Assembly (NCBI GenBank): GCA_029940345.1
Contig: JAOZRC010000062.1
Span: 1 to 14,174, forward strand
Length of the DNA stretch: 14,174 bases
Source of the DNA: Desulfobacterales bacterium
Lineage (GTDB): Bacteria; Desulfobacterota; Desulfobacteria; Desulfobacterales; JAUCGF01
Direction of reading: 5' to 3'
The first letter of the stretch is position 1. Every line of letters begins with the position of its first letter. Shown piece after piece: positions 7,717 through 14,163 of this stretch. The position numbers and the translations under genes are program-made. The notes beneath the pieces are model-generated. The model was not told the DNA's origin, did not search any database, and saw only the letters and a program-made list of their open reading frames with translations.

Positions 7717-7818
7717 TTACTTTTTTTTACTTCGCAACCGGTTAACCCGTCTGGAACGATATGCGATCTTTCTTTTCCTTTTACGTAACTTGCGTTCTTT
7801 TTTCGAAAGTTCGGCCAT
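7717..7818 (-). CDS. Tiny, extremely basic 33-residue protein
   Basis: The frame opens with ATG 7818 after an excellent AAAGGAG ribosome site 5 bases upstream and ends with TAA at 7717. The protein starts MAELSKKERKL and ends in KKK. Eighteen of 33 residues are Lys or Arg (9 each) and only two are Glu, giving a net charge near +16. It should form one basic helix, as in ribosome-associated or nucleic-acid-binding mini-proteins. I do not recognise the family. It lies 24 bases before the alpha/beta hydrolase gene. It is short enough to be missed by standard gene calling. The evidence is the ribosome site, the spacing and the non-random composition; no homology was checked. Confidence 0.7.
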   Translation of the reverse strand: MAELSKKERKLRKRKRKIAYRSRRVNRLRSKKK

Positions 7819-7963
7819 GATGTCTCCTTTCTTTTATAGTTTTTGGTTTTTTGTTTGCAAATTAAATTTCAGTCAATTCCTTTTTGGCAACATTCCATAC
7901 AATGTCAAGGCCATCACCGAATCACTGAATTGAAGATTGTTGCGTCATTCCTTGTTGTGTAGT

Positions 7964-8021
7964 GCAAATCTGATCGTTTCTCCAATTGTTTGAGCTAAAC
8001 AGATTTGCTGATTTACAGCAA
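7964..8021. other. Two overlapping, mutually exclusive hairpins
   Basis: GCAAATCT (7964-7971) pairs with AGATTTGC (8001-8008), with inner GTTT/AAAC pairs. TTGCTG (8005-8010) pairs with CAGCAA (8016-8021). Bases 8005-8008 belong to both, so only one can form at a time. They lie 47-104 bases beyond the stop of the nuclease-like gene (minus strand), where a terminator might be expected, but no T tract follows. Confidence 0.3.
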
Positions 8022-8067
8022 CCATGATCTGATAACTGTCTGGTTTTTGATCGCGTTGGCGGCCAGG

Positions 8068-8685
8068 TTATGCCCGTTTATGCTTTCTTGTCTTTTTCAC
8101 AGCCTGAACCATATTGTCCAATGCCCCATACAACAGACTCAGCTTGTCAACGGTGAAATTTTCCTTATTTTTAAAAAAACAGTCTTTTTCAAGCCTTCCG
8201 AACTGCCAGAGATTGCCGTCAGTCACAACTCCGTAAATAGGGTTTTCGGCATCATCGTTTATTTTTTGCGAGGCGACCATTTCTGCCAGACACTGACCCC
8301 ATCCCTGTTCAAAATCATTCCTTTTTGCCTCAGCCACGATGACGATAGGTTTTTCAAGCACGGTCTTTCCCAGTTCCGACTTCTCGGAAAAAATGTAATC
8401 GGGCGTTCCGCAAAGGATATCATTGTAGGCTATGCTTTTCTGAATCCAGAAAGAATACTCTTTATGATATTTTTTGTATATTTCTCTAAGAATCGGAGAA
8501 ATGATCACCTCACTGCGTGCTGCCTCTGAACTGAATACATCAATGTTTTCTTTGTAAAACTCGAAATCTTTCACGAAATTCTCAGACGGTTGTATTTTAT
8601 GAACTTTAATAAATATCGTTTCTTTATACTTTATCTTATATTTTTTTTGCACATCACTGATGTTTTTGAAATCACTAAATGCCAT
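8068..8685 (-). CDS. PD-(D/E)XK nuclease-like protein
   Basis: 205 residues. The PD-(D/E)XK signature is visible: P95-D96 in GTPDYIF, then a strand ending E119-A-K121 in IVIVAEAKRNDF, followed by a helix with Q131 and later TDGNLWQFGRL. This layout is common to nucleases and to the N-terminal domains of restriction subunits. The family is not identified beyond the fold. It has no methyltransferase or helicase partner, so it is a solitary nuclease-like or degenerate restriction-related protein. The start ATG overlaps the end of the PIN remnant by 11 bases and has an AGGATGG ribosome site 7 bases upstream. The C-terminus is strongly basic (KKTRKHKRA). Confidence 0.75.
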   Translation of the reverse strand: MAFSDFKNISDVQKKYKIKYKETIFIKVHKIQPSENFVKDFEFYKENIDVFSSEAARSEVIISPILREIYKKYHKEYSFWIQKSIAYNDILCGTPDYIFSEKSELGKTVLEKPIVIVAEAKRNDFEQGWGQCLAEMVASQKINDDAENPIYGVVTDGNLWQFGRLEKDCFFKNKENFTVDKLSLLYGALDNMVQAVKKTRKHKRA

Positions 8686-8788
8686 ATTCTGCCATCCTAA
8701 TTTGATTTAAAATTACTTGTTTGCCGGGCATAACAACTTCTGGGATTAAAGCCGGAGAAAAAATGTTTGTGTCAACAACGAGTCTCAT
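8675..8788 (-). pseudogene. Truncated PIN-domain toxin remnant
   Basis: From ATG 8788 the frame reads MRLVVDTNIF followed by a few PIN-like residues (ALI), then unrelated sequence to a stop at 8675, 37 residues in all. MRLVVDTN with the aspartate at position 6 is the hallmark first strand of VapC-like PIN ribonucleases of about 130-150 residues. The rest, including the other acidic residues, is missing, so this cannot be a working nuclease. The start overlaps the end of the upstream small frame, the usual antitoxin-toxin layout. A deletion or insertion after residue 15 or so probably removed the body of the gene. Confidence 0.65.
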
Positions 8789-8957
8789 TTTTTCTTCTCA
8801 TCCCTGTGCCTTTCGACAATTTTAAAAAATCTTCCTCGCTCTGTCTGTTTTTCTTAAAAATTTCGGCAATTCCTTCTGACAGATTCCTGAAGGCAGCCTG
8901 GTTTATTAGTTTTCTTATGTCAACTGAATATGTTCTGGTTTTTAATTCGTGAATCAT
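8772..8957 (-). CDS. Hypothetical small protein, possible antitoxin of the decayed PIN toxin
   Basis: 61 residues from ATG 8957; the frame is open back to a TTG at 9011 (79 residues). Neither start has a clear ribosome site. The protein is charged and helical (SEGIAEIFKKNRQSEEDFLKL) with no motif I recognise. It ends 17 bases inside the PIN remnant, the arrangement expected for an antitoxin gene preceding its toxin. Position is the main argument, so the call is tentative. It lies downstream of the nucleotidyltransferase gene on the same strand. Confidence 0.4.
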   Translation of the reverse strand: MIHELKTRTYSVDIRKLINQAAFRNLSEGIAEIFKKNRQSEEDFLKLSKGTGMRRKNETRC

Positions 8958-9035
8958 CTGGATGGTGCTTATCTCATCTTTATCAAACCGATTTCTCCGA
9001 GTTTGTTGCAAATTTACAGGTAGCGAAGCGGCGCG

Positions 9036-9509
9036 CTATTTTTGGTCAAGTGTATCTGATTGTTCGGCTTCCTTAAGTTTTTCAATATCTATTGTATCCT
9101 GCGGCCTTCCGCTTGCTTGTTTTGCTCGTATAAGATCTGATCTCGAAATAAATGGAATTTTAAGGTTTTGCAATTGTACTATTTCACGATTTTTCCAAGC
9201 CTCTTCAAATTCAATGCCAGGAATTGACATCATAATATCAACTCTCAAAGGAGGTCTTCCCATCTGATAGAAATATCCTTCATGCGCAAAATCATCTGAC
9301 GTAAGATTTTCCAAAGGAGCGCCAAATTCTTTTAAAGCTGTAAATACTGCTTTCGCATTTTCTTGATCAATCGCTATAAATATATCAAGGTCTTTTGTGA
9401 AACGTGGCTCACTGTATTTCATCACCGCGTATCCGCCCACAATGAGATAACGAATTTTATGCTTTCCGAAAAGATTCAATAGTTCTCTGAAGTCTGAACT
9501 CGTCAGCAT
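9036..9509 (-). CDS. Nucleotidyltransferase-fold protein (DUF6036/AbiEii-like)
   Basis: 157 residues. The N-terminal half shows a nucleotidyltransferase core: YLIVGGYAVM (21-30), then KDLDIF with D40 and D42, and a third acidic residue D91 in RVDIM. The GG-x-A and DLD pattern fits the DUF6036/AbiEii-type family, many members of which act in toxin-antitoxin or phage-defence modules. The C-terminal part (about 100-157) resembles family tails with an ISRSDLIRAK block and an RPQD segment. The gene overlaps the upstream small gene by 53 bases, so the two are coupled. Target and activity are unknown. Confidence 0.85.
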   Translation of the reverse strand: MLTSSDFRELLNLFGKHKIRYLIVGGYAVMKYSEPRFTKDLDIFIAIDQENAKAVFTALKEFGAPLENLTSDDFAHEGYFYQMGRPPLRVDIMMSIPGIEFEEAWKNREIVQLQNLKIPFISRSDLIRAKQASGRPQDTIDIEKLKEAEQSDTLDQK

Positions 9510-9651
9510 TTTTCCCTCGGATTAAAAAATAATCTTTTAACATTTCTGTTGCAGCCTCAAATATAGCGCTATCACCTTGCGTTTGCCAGAAACGGATGTC
9601 AAATGACCGTTTTTTATCCCCAATTCGTTGATAATTCTCTTCTATTTTCAA
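9457..9651 (-). CDS. Small partner protein of the nucleotidyltransferase
   Basis: 64 residues from TTG 9651, 3 bases after the stop of the upstream gene, with an AGG ribosome site nearby. The sequence contains FWQTQGDSAIFEAATEML and ends with FRLQRTIESFRKA, a pattern I recall for small helical proteins encoded just before DUF6036-type nucleotidyltransferases. The 53-base overlap with that gene supports an obligate two-component module, possibly antitoxin plus toxin. Function is not established by the sequence. Confidence 0.7.
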   Translation of the reverse strand: MKIEENYQRIGDKKRSFDIRFWQTQGDSAIFEAATEMLKDYFLIRGKNADEFRLQRTIESFRKA

Positions 9652-9654
9652 TAT

Positions 9655-10089
9655 TTAGCCTCGTAACAAGAAAAAGCCATTGTTAGCTGATTTTTCTGTT
9701 ATATCGTTCCGTCTGTCTTGCATATCAAAACGGTCGATCTGGACCTTACGACCTGTTCCTCCGCAACAGCTACATGTTCTAGGAAATTTTGGGAAAATAC
9801 CCACAATGTATCCTTCCTTTTTATAATATTCCTTTACACTTATCGTTCTAGTAATTTTGCCATTTCCATGGCAAGAGCTGCATTGACTCGGATTTGTCGT
9901 GGAACCTACCCATCCTTTCCCCGAACATCTATCACATGTCACTGTTTCACTATGAGTACCATGCTCCCAGTAATCACATGTTACTTCGATAGACCTTGAA
10001 GAATCCAAGCTATAAGACCTCGCTACACGTATCATTTTACCACTGCCCTTACATTTATAACACTCTACACTCTTTGGTATTTTCGCCAT
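9655..10089 (-). CDS. DnaJ-type cysteine-rich zinc-finger protein
   Basis: 144 residues from ATG 10089 with a good AAGGAG site. Four CxxCxGxG motifs are present, starting at C10, C52, C70 and C106, the number found in the zinc-binding domain of DnaJ/Hsp40, which would bind two zinc ions. There is no J-domain and no DnaJ C-terminal substrate domain, so it is not a DnaJ. The spacing (42 residues between motifs 1 and 2, 36 between 3 and 4) is longer than in DnaJ, with inserted Ser- or Tyr-rich segments. It is the first gene of a unit with the nucleotidyltransferase pair, the next start being 3 bases after its stop. A protein- or RNA-binding role is inference. Confidence 0.8.
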   Translation of the reverse strand: MAKIPKSVECYKCKGSGKMIRVARSYSLDSSRSIEVTCDYWEHGTHSETVTCDRCSGKGWVGSTTNPSQCSSCHGNGKITRTISVKEYYKKEGYIVGIFPKFPRTCSCCGGTGRKVQIDRFDMQDRRNDITEKSANNGFFLLRG

Positions 10090-10272
10090 CTTTCATTCTC
10101 CTTATAACTGGCTTTCATGAAACATTGACGCCTTTACAGTCGCTAGAAGATACAAATCTTAATGGTACATTTATTAAGTACACGGCCAAATGTTTTCAAG
10201 CAGATAATCCTGATTTATCAAGGGGCTATGGCCAAAAGATACCGGAAAGCTTTTGACCGAGTGGCTACATTC

Positions 10273-10554
10273 CTAAACGCAACAGACAGAATGAGGATAC
10301 GTCCGTGTCGGATCATACTGCATTTCAAGCTGTTTGAGTGTCTGTTTCACATCCTCTGAACGAAATGCTTCGCGCGCGCTTGCCGCAAATTCCGGATCGG
10401 GTTCTATCTCCAAAGCAATCGTTCCATTGATCCATTCTTCAAGAAGATGAGTGACAACAGCGGCATATTGTACCTGTAATGTCTTACAGGTGTGTTCTAC
10501 ACGTTCCTTGAACTCCGAGGTTGTTACAATTTCAGGTAAGACTTGTCGTATCAT
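10273..10554 (-). CDS. Hypothetical 93-residue protein
   Basis: Opens with ATG 10554 and has only a weak ribosome site. The first 55 residues look like a compact helical unit (FKERVEHTCKTLQVQYAAVV, then HLLEEWINGTIALEIEPD). The remainder is charged (SAREAFRSEDVKQTLKQLE). Size and composition would fit an antitoxin or small DNA-binding protein, but I recognise no motif. It stands alone: 183 bases separate it from the zinc-finger gene downstream, and palindromes lie upstream at 10627-10665. The 183-base gap 10090-10272 shows nothing I can name. Confidence 0.55.
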   Translation of the reverse strand: MIRQVLPEIVTTSEFKERVEHTCKTLQVQYAAVVTHLLEEWINGTIALEIEPDPEFAASAREAFRSEDVKQTLKQLEMQYDPTRTYPHSVCCV

Positions 10555-10626
10555 TGTGATAAACTCTGATATGCATTATTGACGGAAATATACGAAGCGA
10601 AATGATGTTTAGAATTATGCAATCAT

Positions 10627-10665
10627 AATACTTTAGTATTGATAATCACGCAAGCTAAAGCTTGC
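10627..10665. repeat. Tandem pair of short perfect palindromes, one with GGAGTGC foot
   Basis: AATACT/AGTATT around TT (10627-10640) is followed by GCAAGCT/AGCTTGC around AA (10650-10665). On the minus strand the second is preceded by AAAGGAGT, as is the palindrome at 1205-1225. They lie just downstream of the VWA gene (minus strand) and could form tandem hairpins in the 3' end of that operon's transcript. The second resembles dispersed REP-like repeats. There is no T tract typical of an intrinsic terminator. Confidence 0.6.
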
Positions 10666-10720
10666 ACTCCTTTTTCAGCCGTAAATTATTTTCCGGAAAT
10701 CACTTGACAATTGCATCATC

Positions 10721-11911
10721 CTATTTGCTCATAATATGACTCACCGCCTTCTCCAGACCGTCAATAGACAGTTCGAACATCGGAAAAATCTGGCGGATCA
10801 TTGTAATTGTCTGGGTGTAAGGCCACATCTCAGAATTGACCGGATTTAGCCAGACACAATGGGAGAAGGTTTCCGCCAAGAAACGGAGTTGCTCAACACT
10901 CGGTTTGCCACTACGTTCCGATACGTAGATTGAGCCATCCGTGGCCATCAATTCATAAGGCGCCATACTGGCATCACCCACTATAATCAGACGGGTTTCC
11001 GGATCAAAGCCGGCAAACGCGCTCACCGACTGTGGCTTGCGGCGTCGGCCCGGATCCTCCCAAAGCGCGTCATACACCGTATTATGAAAAAAATAGGTCT
11101 TGACATCCTTAAACTGCGCACGCGCGTAATCAAACAGGGTTTGCACAACGGAAATATAAGGGTCCATCGACCATCCGCCATTGTCAATCGCCAGAATCAC
11201 CGAAAGGCGATCTTTCAGGCTGCGTGAAAAAACAATTTCAATTTCACCTGCGTTTTTCATTGTCTGGTAAATGGTGGCATCCACATTCACCTGATCTTTC
11301 GGCCCGCTCGGACGCATATTGCGCAAACGCTTTAAGGCCTCTCCCATCATTGAAGCCGTCAAAGGGCCGTCCAGGGAATAATCTTTGTAACGGCGTTCCA
11401 TAGCGACTTTGATCGCTGATTTGTTGCGCGAAATTCCGCCGACGCGCATACCTCCCGGATGATAACCCGAATGCCCCACTGGTGAAGTTCCGCCCGTGCC
11501 GATCCATTTGCCGCCACCGGCATGACGGCCATCCTGGTCTTTCAGCCGCTTTTTAAAATATTCGATCAGTTCATCAGGCGAAAGCTTGTTTAGCTCGGAT
11601 TCATCAATACCTAACGCATCGGCCAAAACCTTGGGATTTTTTAACCACTCATCCAACATCCCCCGTATGATTTCATCCAGTTCAAGGCCATCCTGATCGG
11701 GAAGTTCGGCACCTTGAAAGTGATGAGCAAAAACCTGGTCATAAATATCAAAATAGCGTTCACTTTTAACCAGGATTGCCCGCGAAACCGTATAAAAATC
11801 ATCCAGCGAGCAGACCAATCCTTGTTTAAGCGCTTTTTGAAAGGTTAAAAACGAGGTGGGGCTGACCGGCACGCCCACTTCTTTTAACGTATAAAAAAAT
11901 TGAATAAACAT
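10721..11911 (-). CDS. VWA-domain protein, CoxE-like, partner of the MoxR ATPase
   Basis: 396 residues. The N-terminal 120 residues are helical. A Gly-rich block at about 130-162 (GGGKWIGTGGTSPVGHSGYHPGG) is typical of a CoxE-like family encoded beside MoxR ATPases. The von Willebrand A domain follows from about 235. Its metal site is atypical: the canonical DxSxS is replaced by D243-N-G-G-W-S248, so ion binding may be altered. The start lies 1 base after the MoxR stop and has no ribosome site of its own, indicating coupled translation. MoxR/VWA pairs (CoxD/CoxE, NorQ/NorD, RavA/ViaA) act as chaperones that remodel or load metal into partner enzymes. Such a role here is inferred from the family. 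Confidence 0.9.
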   Translation of the reverse strand: MFIQFFYTLKEVGVPVSPTSFLTFQKALKQGLVCSLDDFYTVSRAILVKSERYFDIYDQVFAHHFQGAELPDQDGLELDEIIRGMLDEWLKNPKVLADALGIDESELNKLSPDELIEYFKKRLKDQDGRHAGGGKWIGTGGTSPVGHSGYHPGGMRVGGISRNKSAIKVAMERRYKDYSLDGPLTASMMGEALKRLRNMRPSGPKDQVNVDATIYQTMKNAGEIEIVFSRSLKDRLSVILAIDNGGWSMDPYISVVQTLFDYARAQFKDVKTYFFHNTVYDALWEDPGRRRKPQSVSAFAGFDPETRLIIVGDASMAPYELMATDGSIYVSERSGKPSVEQLRFLAETFSHCVWLNPVNSEMWPYTQTITMIRQIFPMFELSIDGLEKAVSHIMSK

Positions 11912-11912
11912 A

Positions 11913-12761
11913 CTAAAATAATCTGCGACGGTTCGTTATATTGACGGCTTGTTGATAATCACCGCTTTTTTTAAATAATACGCCTAAAAAGGGAAGTTCA
12001 CCTTTTTGTAATGTCTTGGGTTTGAAATCGGGATCGTGTTTAAGCGCCCGGATCCAATTAATCAATTCACGTGTGGCCGGTTGTTTCTCAACGCCGTTCA
12101 AATCCCGCAAGCGGTAGAAAGCGGTTATGGCGTTTTCCATCAGGCCGGTATCAATAGCAGGAAAATGCACCTTGATAATTTTGCGCATCATCTTGGGATC
12201 CGGAAAGGCGATATGATGAAAATTGCAGCGGCCTAAAAATGGGTCTGACAGGTCTTTTTTGGCATTGGATGTGATGATAAACACAGGGCGGTTTTTCGCG
12301 CGAATCGTTTTATCAATCTCAATAATATCAAACTCCATCTGATCCAGAATATCAAGCATGTCATCTTGAAAATCGGTGTCCGCCTTGTCGATCTCATCAA
12401 TTAAAAGGACGCTTTTAACATCCGAAGTAAAGGCCTGCCCGATCTTGCCCATTTTAATATAATCTTCGATACGACTCACATTTCTGGACGAATCACCAAA
12501 ACGGCTGTCGTTCAGCCGTGTTAATGTATCATACTGATACAGGGCTTCCACCAGCTTCATACTGGATTTAACATTCAATACAATCAAAGGCATGTTCAAG
12601 TTTTCAGCAATCGCATGGGCCAGCATGGTTTTGCCAGTGCCCGGTTCGCCTTTCAGCAGAAGGGGCATTTCAAGGGCGATAGAAATATTGACAATTTTAG
12701 CTAACTCCTGGTCAAGTACATATTGGCTTGCGCCTCTGAATGTGTCATTTTTACTGTTCAC
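11913..12761 (-). CDS. MoxR-family AAA+ ATPase
   Basis: 282 residues from GTG 12761. I prefer this start to the in-frame ATG at 12854: it has an AGG ribosome site 8 bases upstream, overlaps the methyltransferase stop as TAGTG, and begins where homology begins. Walker A is GEPGTGKT (38-45), Walker B LLIDEID (119-125), and sensor 1 lies in FIITSN. The GRCNFHHIAFPD segment carries the arginine expected at the subunit interface. MoxR ATPases form hexameric rings that work with VWA proteins in maturing or remodelling enzyme complexes. The gene lies between its presumed client (methyltransferase) and partner (VWA), coupled to both. Confidence 0.93.
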   Translation of the reverse strand: MNSKNDTFRGASQYVLDQELAKIVNISIALEMPLLLKGEPGTGKTMLAHAIAENLNMPLIVLNVKSSMKLVEALYQYDTLTRLNDSRFGDSSRNVSRIEDYIKMGKIGQAFTSDVKSVLLIDEIDKADTDFQDDMLDILDQMEFDIIEIDKTIRAKNRPVFIITSNAKKDLSDPFLGRCNFHHIAFPDPKMMRKIIKVHFPAIDTGLMENAITAFYRLRDLNGVEKQPATRELINWIRALKHDPDFKPKTLQKGELPFLGVLFKKSGDYQQAVNITNRRRLF

Positions 12762-13831
12762 TATATAAACCTCTTTCTTATTTCCTTGGAAACATTTTTG
12801 GTCAATAGAAGCACTTTCATGGCTTGCTCCGGCGTTAAAGAACCCATTCCGCAACTGGGCGTTATCAGGGATTGAGCCAACAATTGCGCTTTGTCGATTC
12901 CCAGGGCTATGATCTGATTCGCTTTAGCCTCCCAATCCGCAACCAGGGAAGCGGTGGTTGCGTCAGCAATCGTCTGATCGCCTAACGTGGGAACAATGCC
13001 CCATGCCAGTATTCGTCCGGAATCAATAAAACGCTTAATCTGATCGGCATATAGGATAAATTTATCAAAATAGGAATAGGCGTCAAAACTGACAATATCC
13101 GCACTTGATTCCAGGATTAATGACCAATCGGTGTTGGCGCAGACATGAATGCCGGCCAGTGCGCCGCGGGCGTGCACTGCGTCAATGACTTCTTCAAAAC
13201 AGGCCGCCACTTCTTCACGCGAAATGCTGATAAATGCGGATGAGCCAAAGCCGGCCAGCGCCGGTTCGTCGAAAAATATCATTACCGGCCGATTAAATTG
13301 CGATAGTTGCTCCACCTGCCAGGCCGCTTTCAAAGCCAACAGTTTGACCGCCATATCCCTCAATGGTTCATCATAAAAAATAGCGCGATCATTTTCATCT
13401 TTAACGCCAATGCCGAAGGTGATCGGCCCGGAAATCTGGCCTTTGACGGCAACAGGTGGTGTAACAAGGCGTTTAAGATGATTTTTGAATACGAAAAAGC
13501 CTTGAGCCGTATCCTTTGTCAATATGAATGAACTGTCGTTCAGGTGGGTCACACCTTCAGTAACCGCAATATAATCATTATAGAATTGCAGTTGCGCATC
13601 ATCGAAGGAGGCGTCCTGAGTGTTGATATAGAGTTTACCTTGCGAATCGGCCAGCCCCGGCATCCCCGGCAAAAACTGGGCCATCATGCCCTCTTCCGTA
13701 TATGCCGGAAGTTGAACCCACAACGGGATTTCGGGCGTATGGGCGAGCACTAGTTGAGCTGCTTCCTGATGATCCGTTAAGGGAAAACTGCCAACGAGCG
13801 CAGGCAATCCGTTTGGTTGAAAATTTTTCAT
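12761..13831 (-). CDS. MetE C-terminal-domain-like methyltransferase (core methionine synthase / UROD-like)
   Basis: 356 residues, corresponding only to the catalytic half of cobalamin-independent methionine synthase (E. coli MetE is about 750). Visible marks are VGSFP (13-17), FFDEPAL (187-192), the zinc ligands H229 and C231 in IHVCAN, and C327 in TPSCGMG. Such short MetE proteins are known as folate-independent methionine synthases in anaerobes and archaea, some thought to take methyl groups from a corrinoid protein. Whether this one makes methionine or transfers another methyl group is open. ATG 13831 has an AAGGA site 7 bases upstream. The stop shares a base with the MoxR start. It is the first gene of the three-gene operon. 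Confidence 0.88.
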   Translation of the reverse strand: MKNFQPNGLPALVGSFPLTDHQEAAQLVLAHTPEIPLWVQLPAYTEEGMMAQFLPGMPGLADSQGKLYINTQDASFDDAQLQFYNDYIAVTEGVTHLNDSSFILTKDTAQGFFVFKNHLKRLVTPPVAVKGQISGPITFGIGVKDENDRAIFYDEPLRDMAVKLLALKAAWQVEQLSQFNRPVMIFFDEPALAGFGSSAFISISREEVAACFEEVIDAVHARGALAGIHVCANTDWSLILESSADIVSFDAYSYFDKFILYADQIKRFIDSGRILAWGIVPTLGDQTIADATTASLVADWEAKANQIIALGIDKAQLLAQSLITPSCGMGSLTPEQAMKVLLLTKNVSKEIRKRFI

Positions 13832-13870
13832 GCATGTGTCCTTAAACCTAATGTGTTTTTCAAAAATAAT

Positions 13871-14048
13871 TTGGCATCCTTCATAAGACAGCGAAAGTAG
13901 TTAACACTTTTTCGATCTGTTCATTTATAAATTTTTGTAGGGTGGGTGGAGTGTAACGGAACCCACCGCATTTCCGTAAATGGTGGGTTCCGTTACACTC
14001 CACCCACCCTACATTGAAAAGTGTAAACCGACGAATGAAGGATGCCAA
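13871..14048. repeat. Composite repeat: REP-like hairpin inside 14-bp terminal inverted repeats
   Basis: The ends are perfect 14-bp inverted repeats, TTGGCATCCTTCAT (13871-13884) and ATGAAGGATGCCAA (14035-14048). Next inside, a GTTAACACTTTTTC-like segment (13900-13913) pairs imperfectly with 14016-14028. The centre is a perfect 32-bp inverted repeat (13936-13967 with 13982-14013) around a 14-base loop, the same REP-like unit as in the 1371-1601 element with one changed base. No coding capacity for a transposase. It resembles a MITE/BIME-type element. It fills most of the gene-free stretch upstream of the methyltransferase operon; that operon's promoter must lie in or beside it, but I see no convincing hexamers. 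Confidence 0.8.
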
Positions 14049-14126
14049 TAATTTTAGCTCTTATGTAAAATTTATCTCAGTTCGTAATAGTTCAGCGCAA
14101 AGTCGCAAAGAGCGCAAAAGGTTATC

Positions 14127-14163
14127 TTTTCAGCTTTCCGCAGAGAGGCCGGAAAGCTGAAAA
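14127..14163. repeat. Perfect 14-bp hairpin at window end
   Basis: TTTTCAGCTTTCCG (14127-14140) and CGGAAAGCTGAAAA (14150-14163) pair perfectly around a 9-base loop. A T run within the stem makes it terminator-like in either direction, but no gene ends close by within the window. It shares CAGCTTTCCGC with the palindrome at 6918-6954. The stretch just before (14093-14120) has repeated CGCAAAG/GCGCAAA words, a low-complexity intergenic pattern. Confidence 0.6.

Noticed and set aside
7676..7933. Plus-strand 85-residue frame opposite the hydrolase start and mini-protein
   Set aside because: It has no ribosome site, and its Phe/Leu-rich composition is the antisense of the Lys/Arg-rich minus-strand gene.
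8005..8529. Plus-strand 174-residue frame opposite the nuclease-like gene
   Set aside because: It is a shadow: the minus-strand frame has a recognisable PD-(D/E)XK pattern and a ribosome site, whereas this one has no motif.
10162..10359. Plus-strand 65-residue frame in the gap before the 93-residue gene
   Set aside because: It has no ribosome site or recognisable motif, and it overlaps the better-supported minus-strand gene.
12762..12854. Longer N-terminus for the MoxR ATPase (ATG 12854)
   Set aside because: It would add 31 residues lying inside the methyltransferase gene with no family similarity; GTG 12761 has a ribosome site and couples to the upstream stop.
13828..13884. 18-codon leader frame MKDAKLFLKN... 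whose TGA overlaps the methyltransferase start as ATGA
   Set aside because: There is no ribosome site, and its first 14 bases are the terminal repeat ATGAAGGATGCCAA also seen elsewhere, so the frame is probably a by-product of the repeat.
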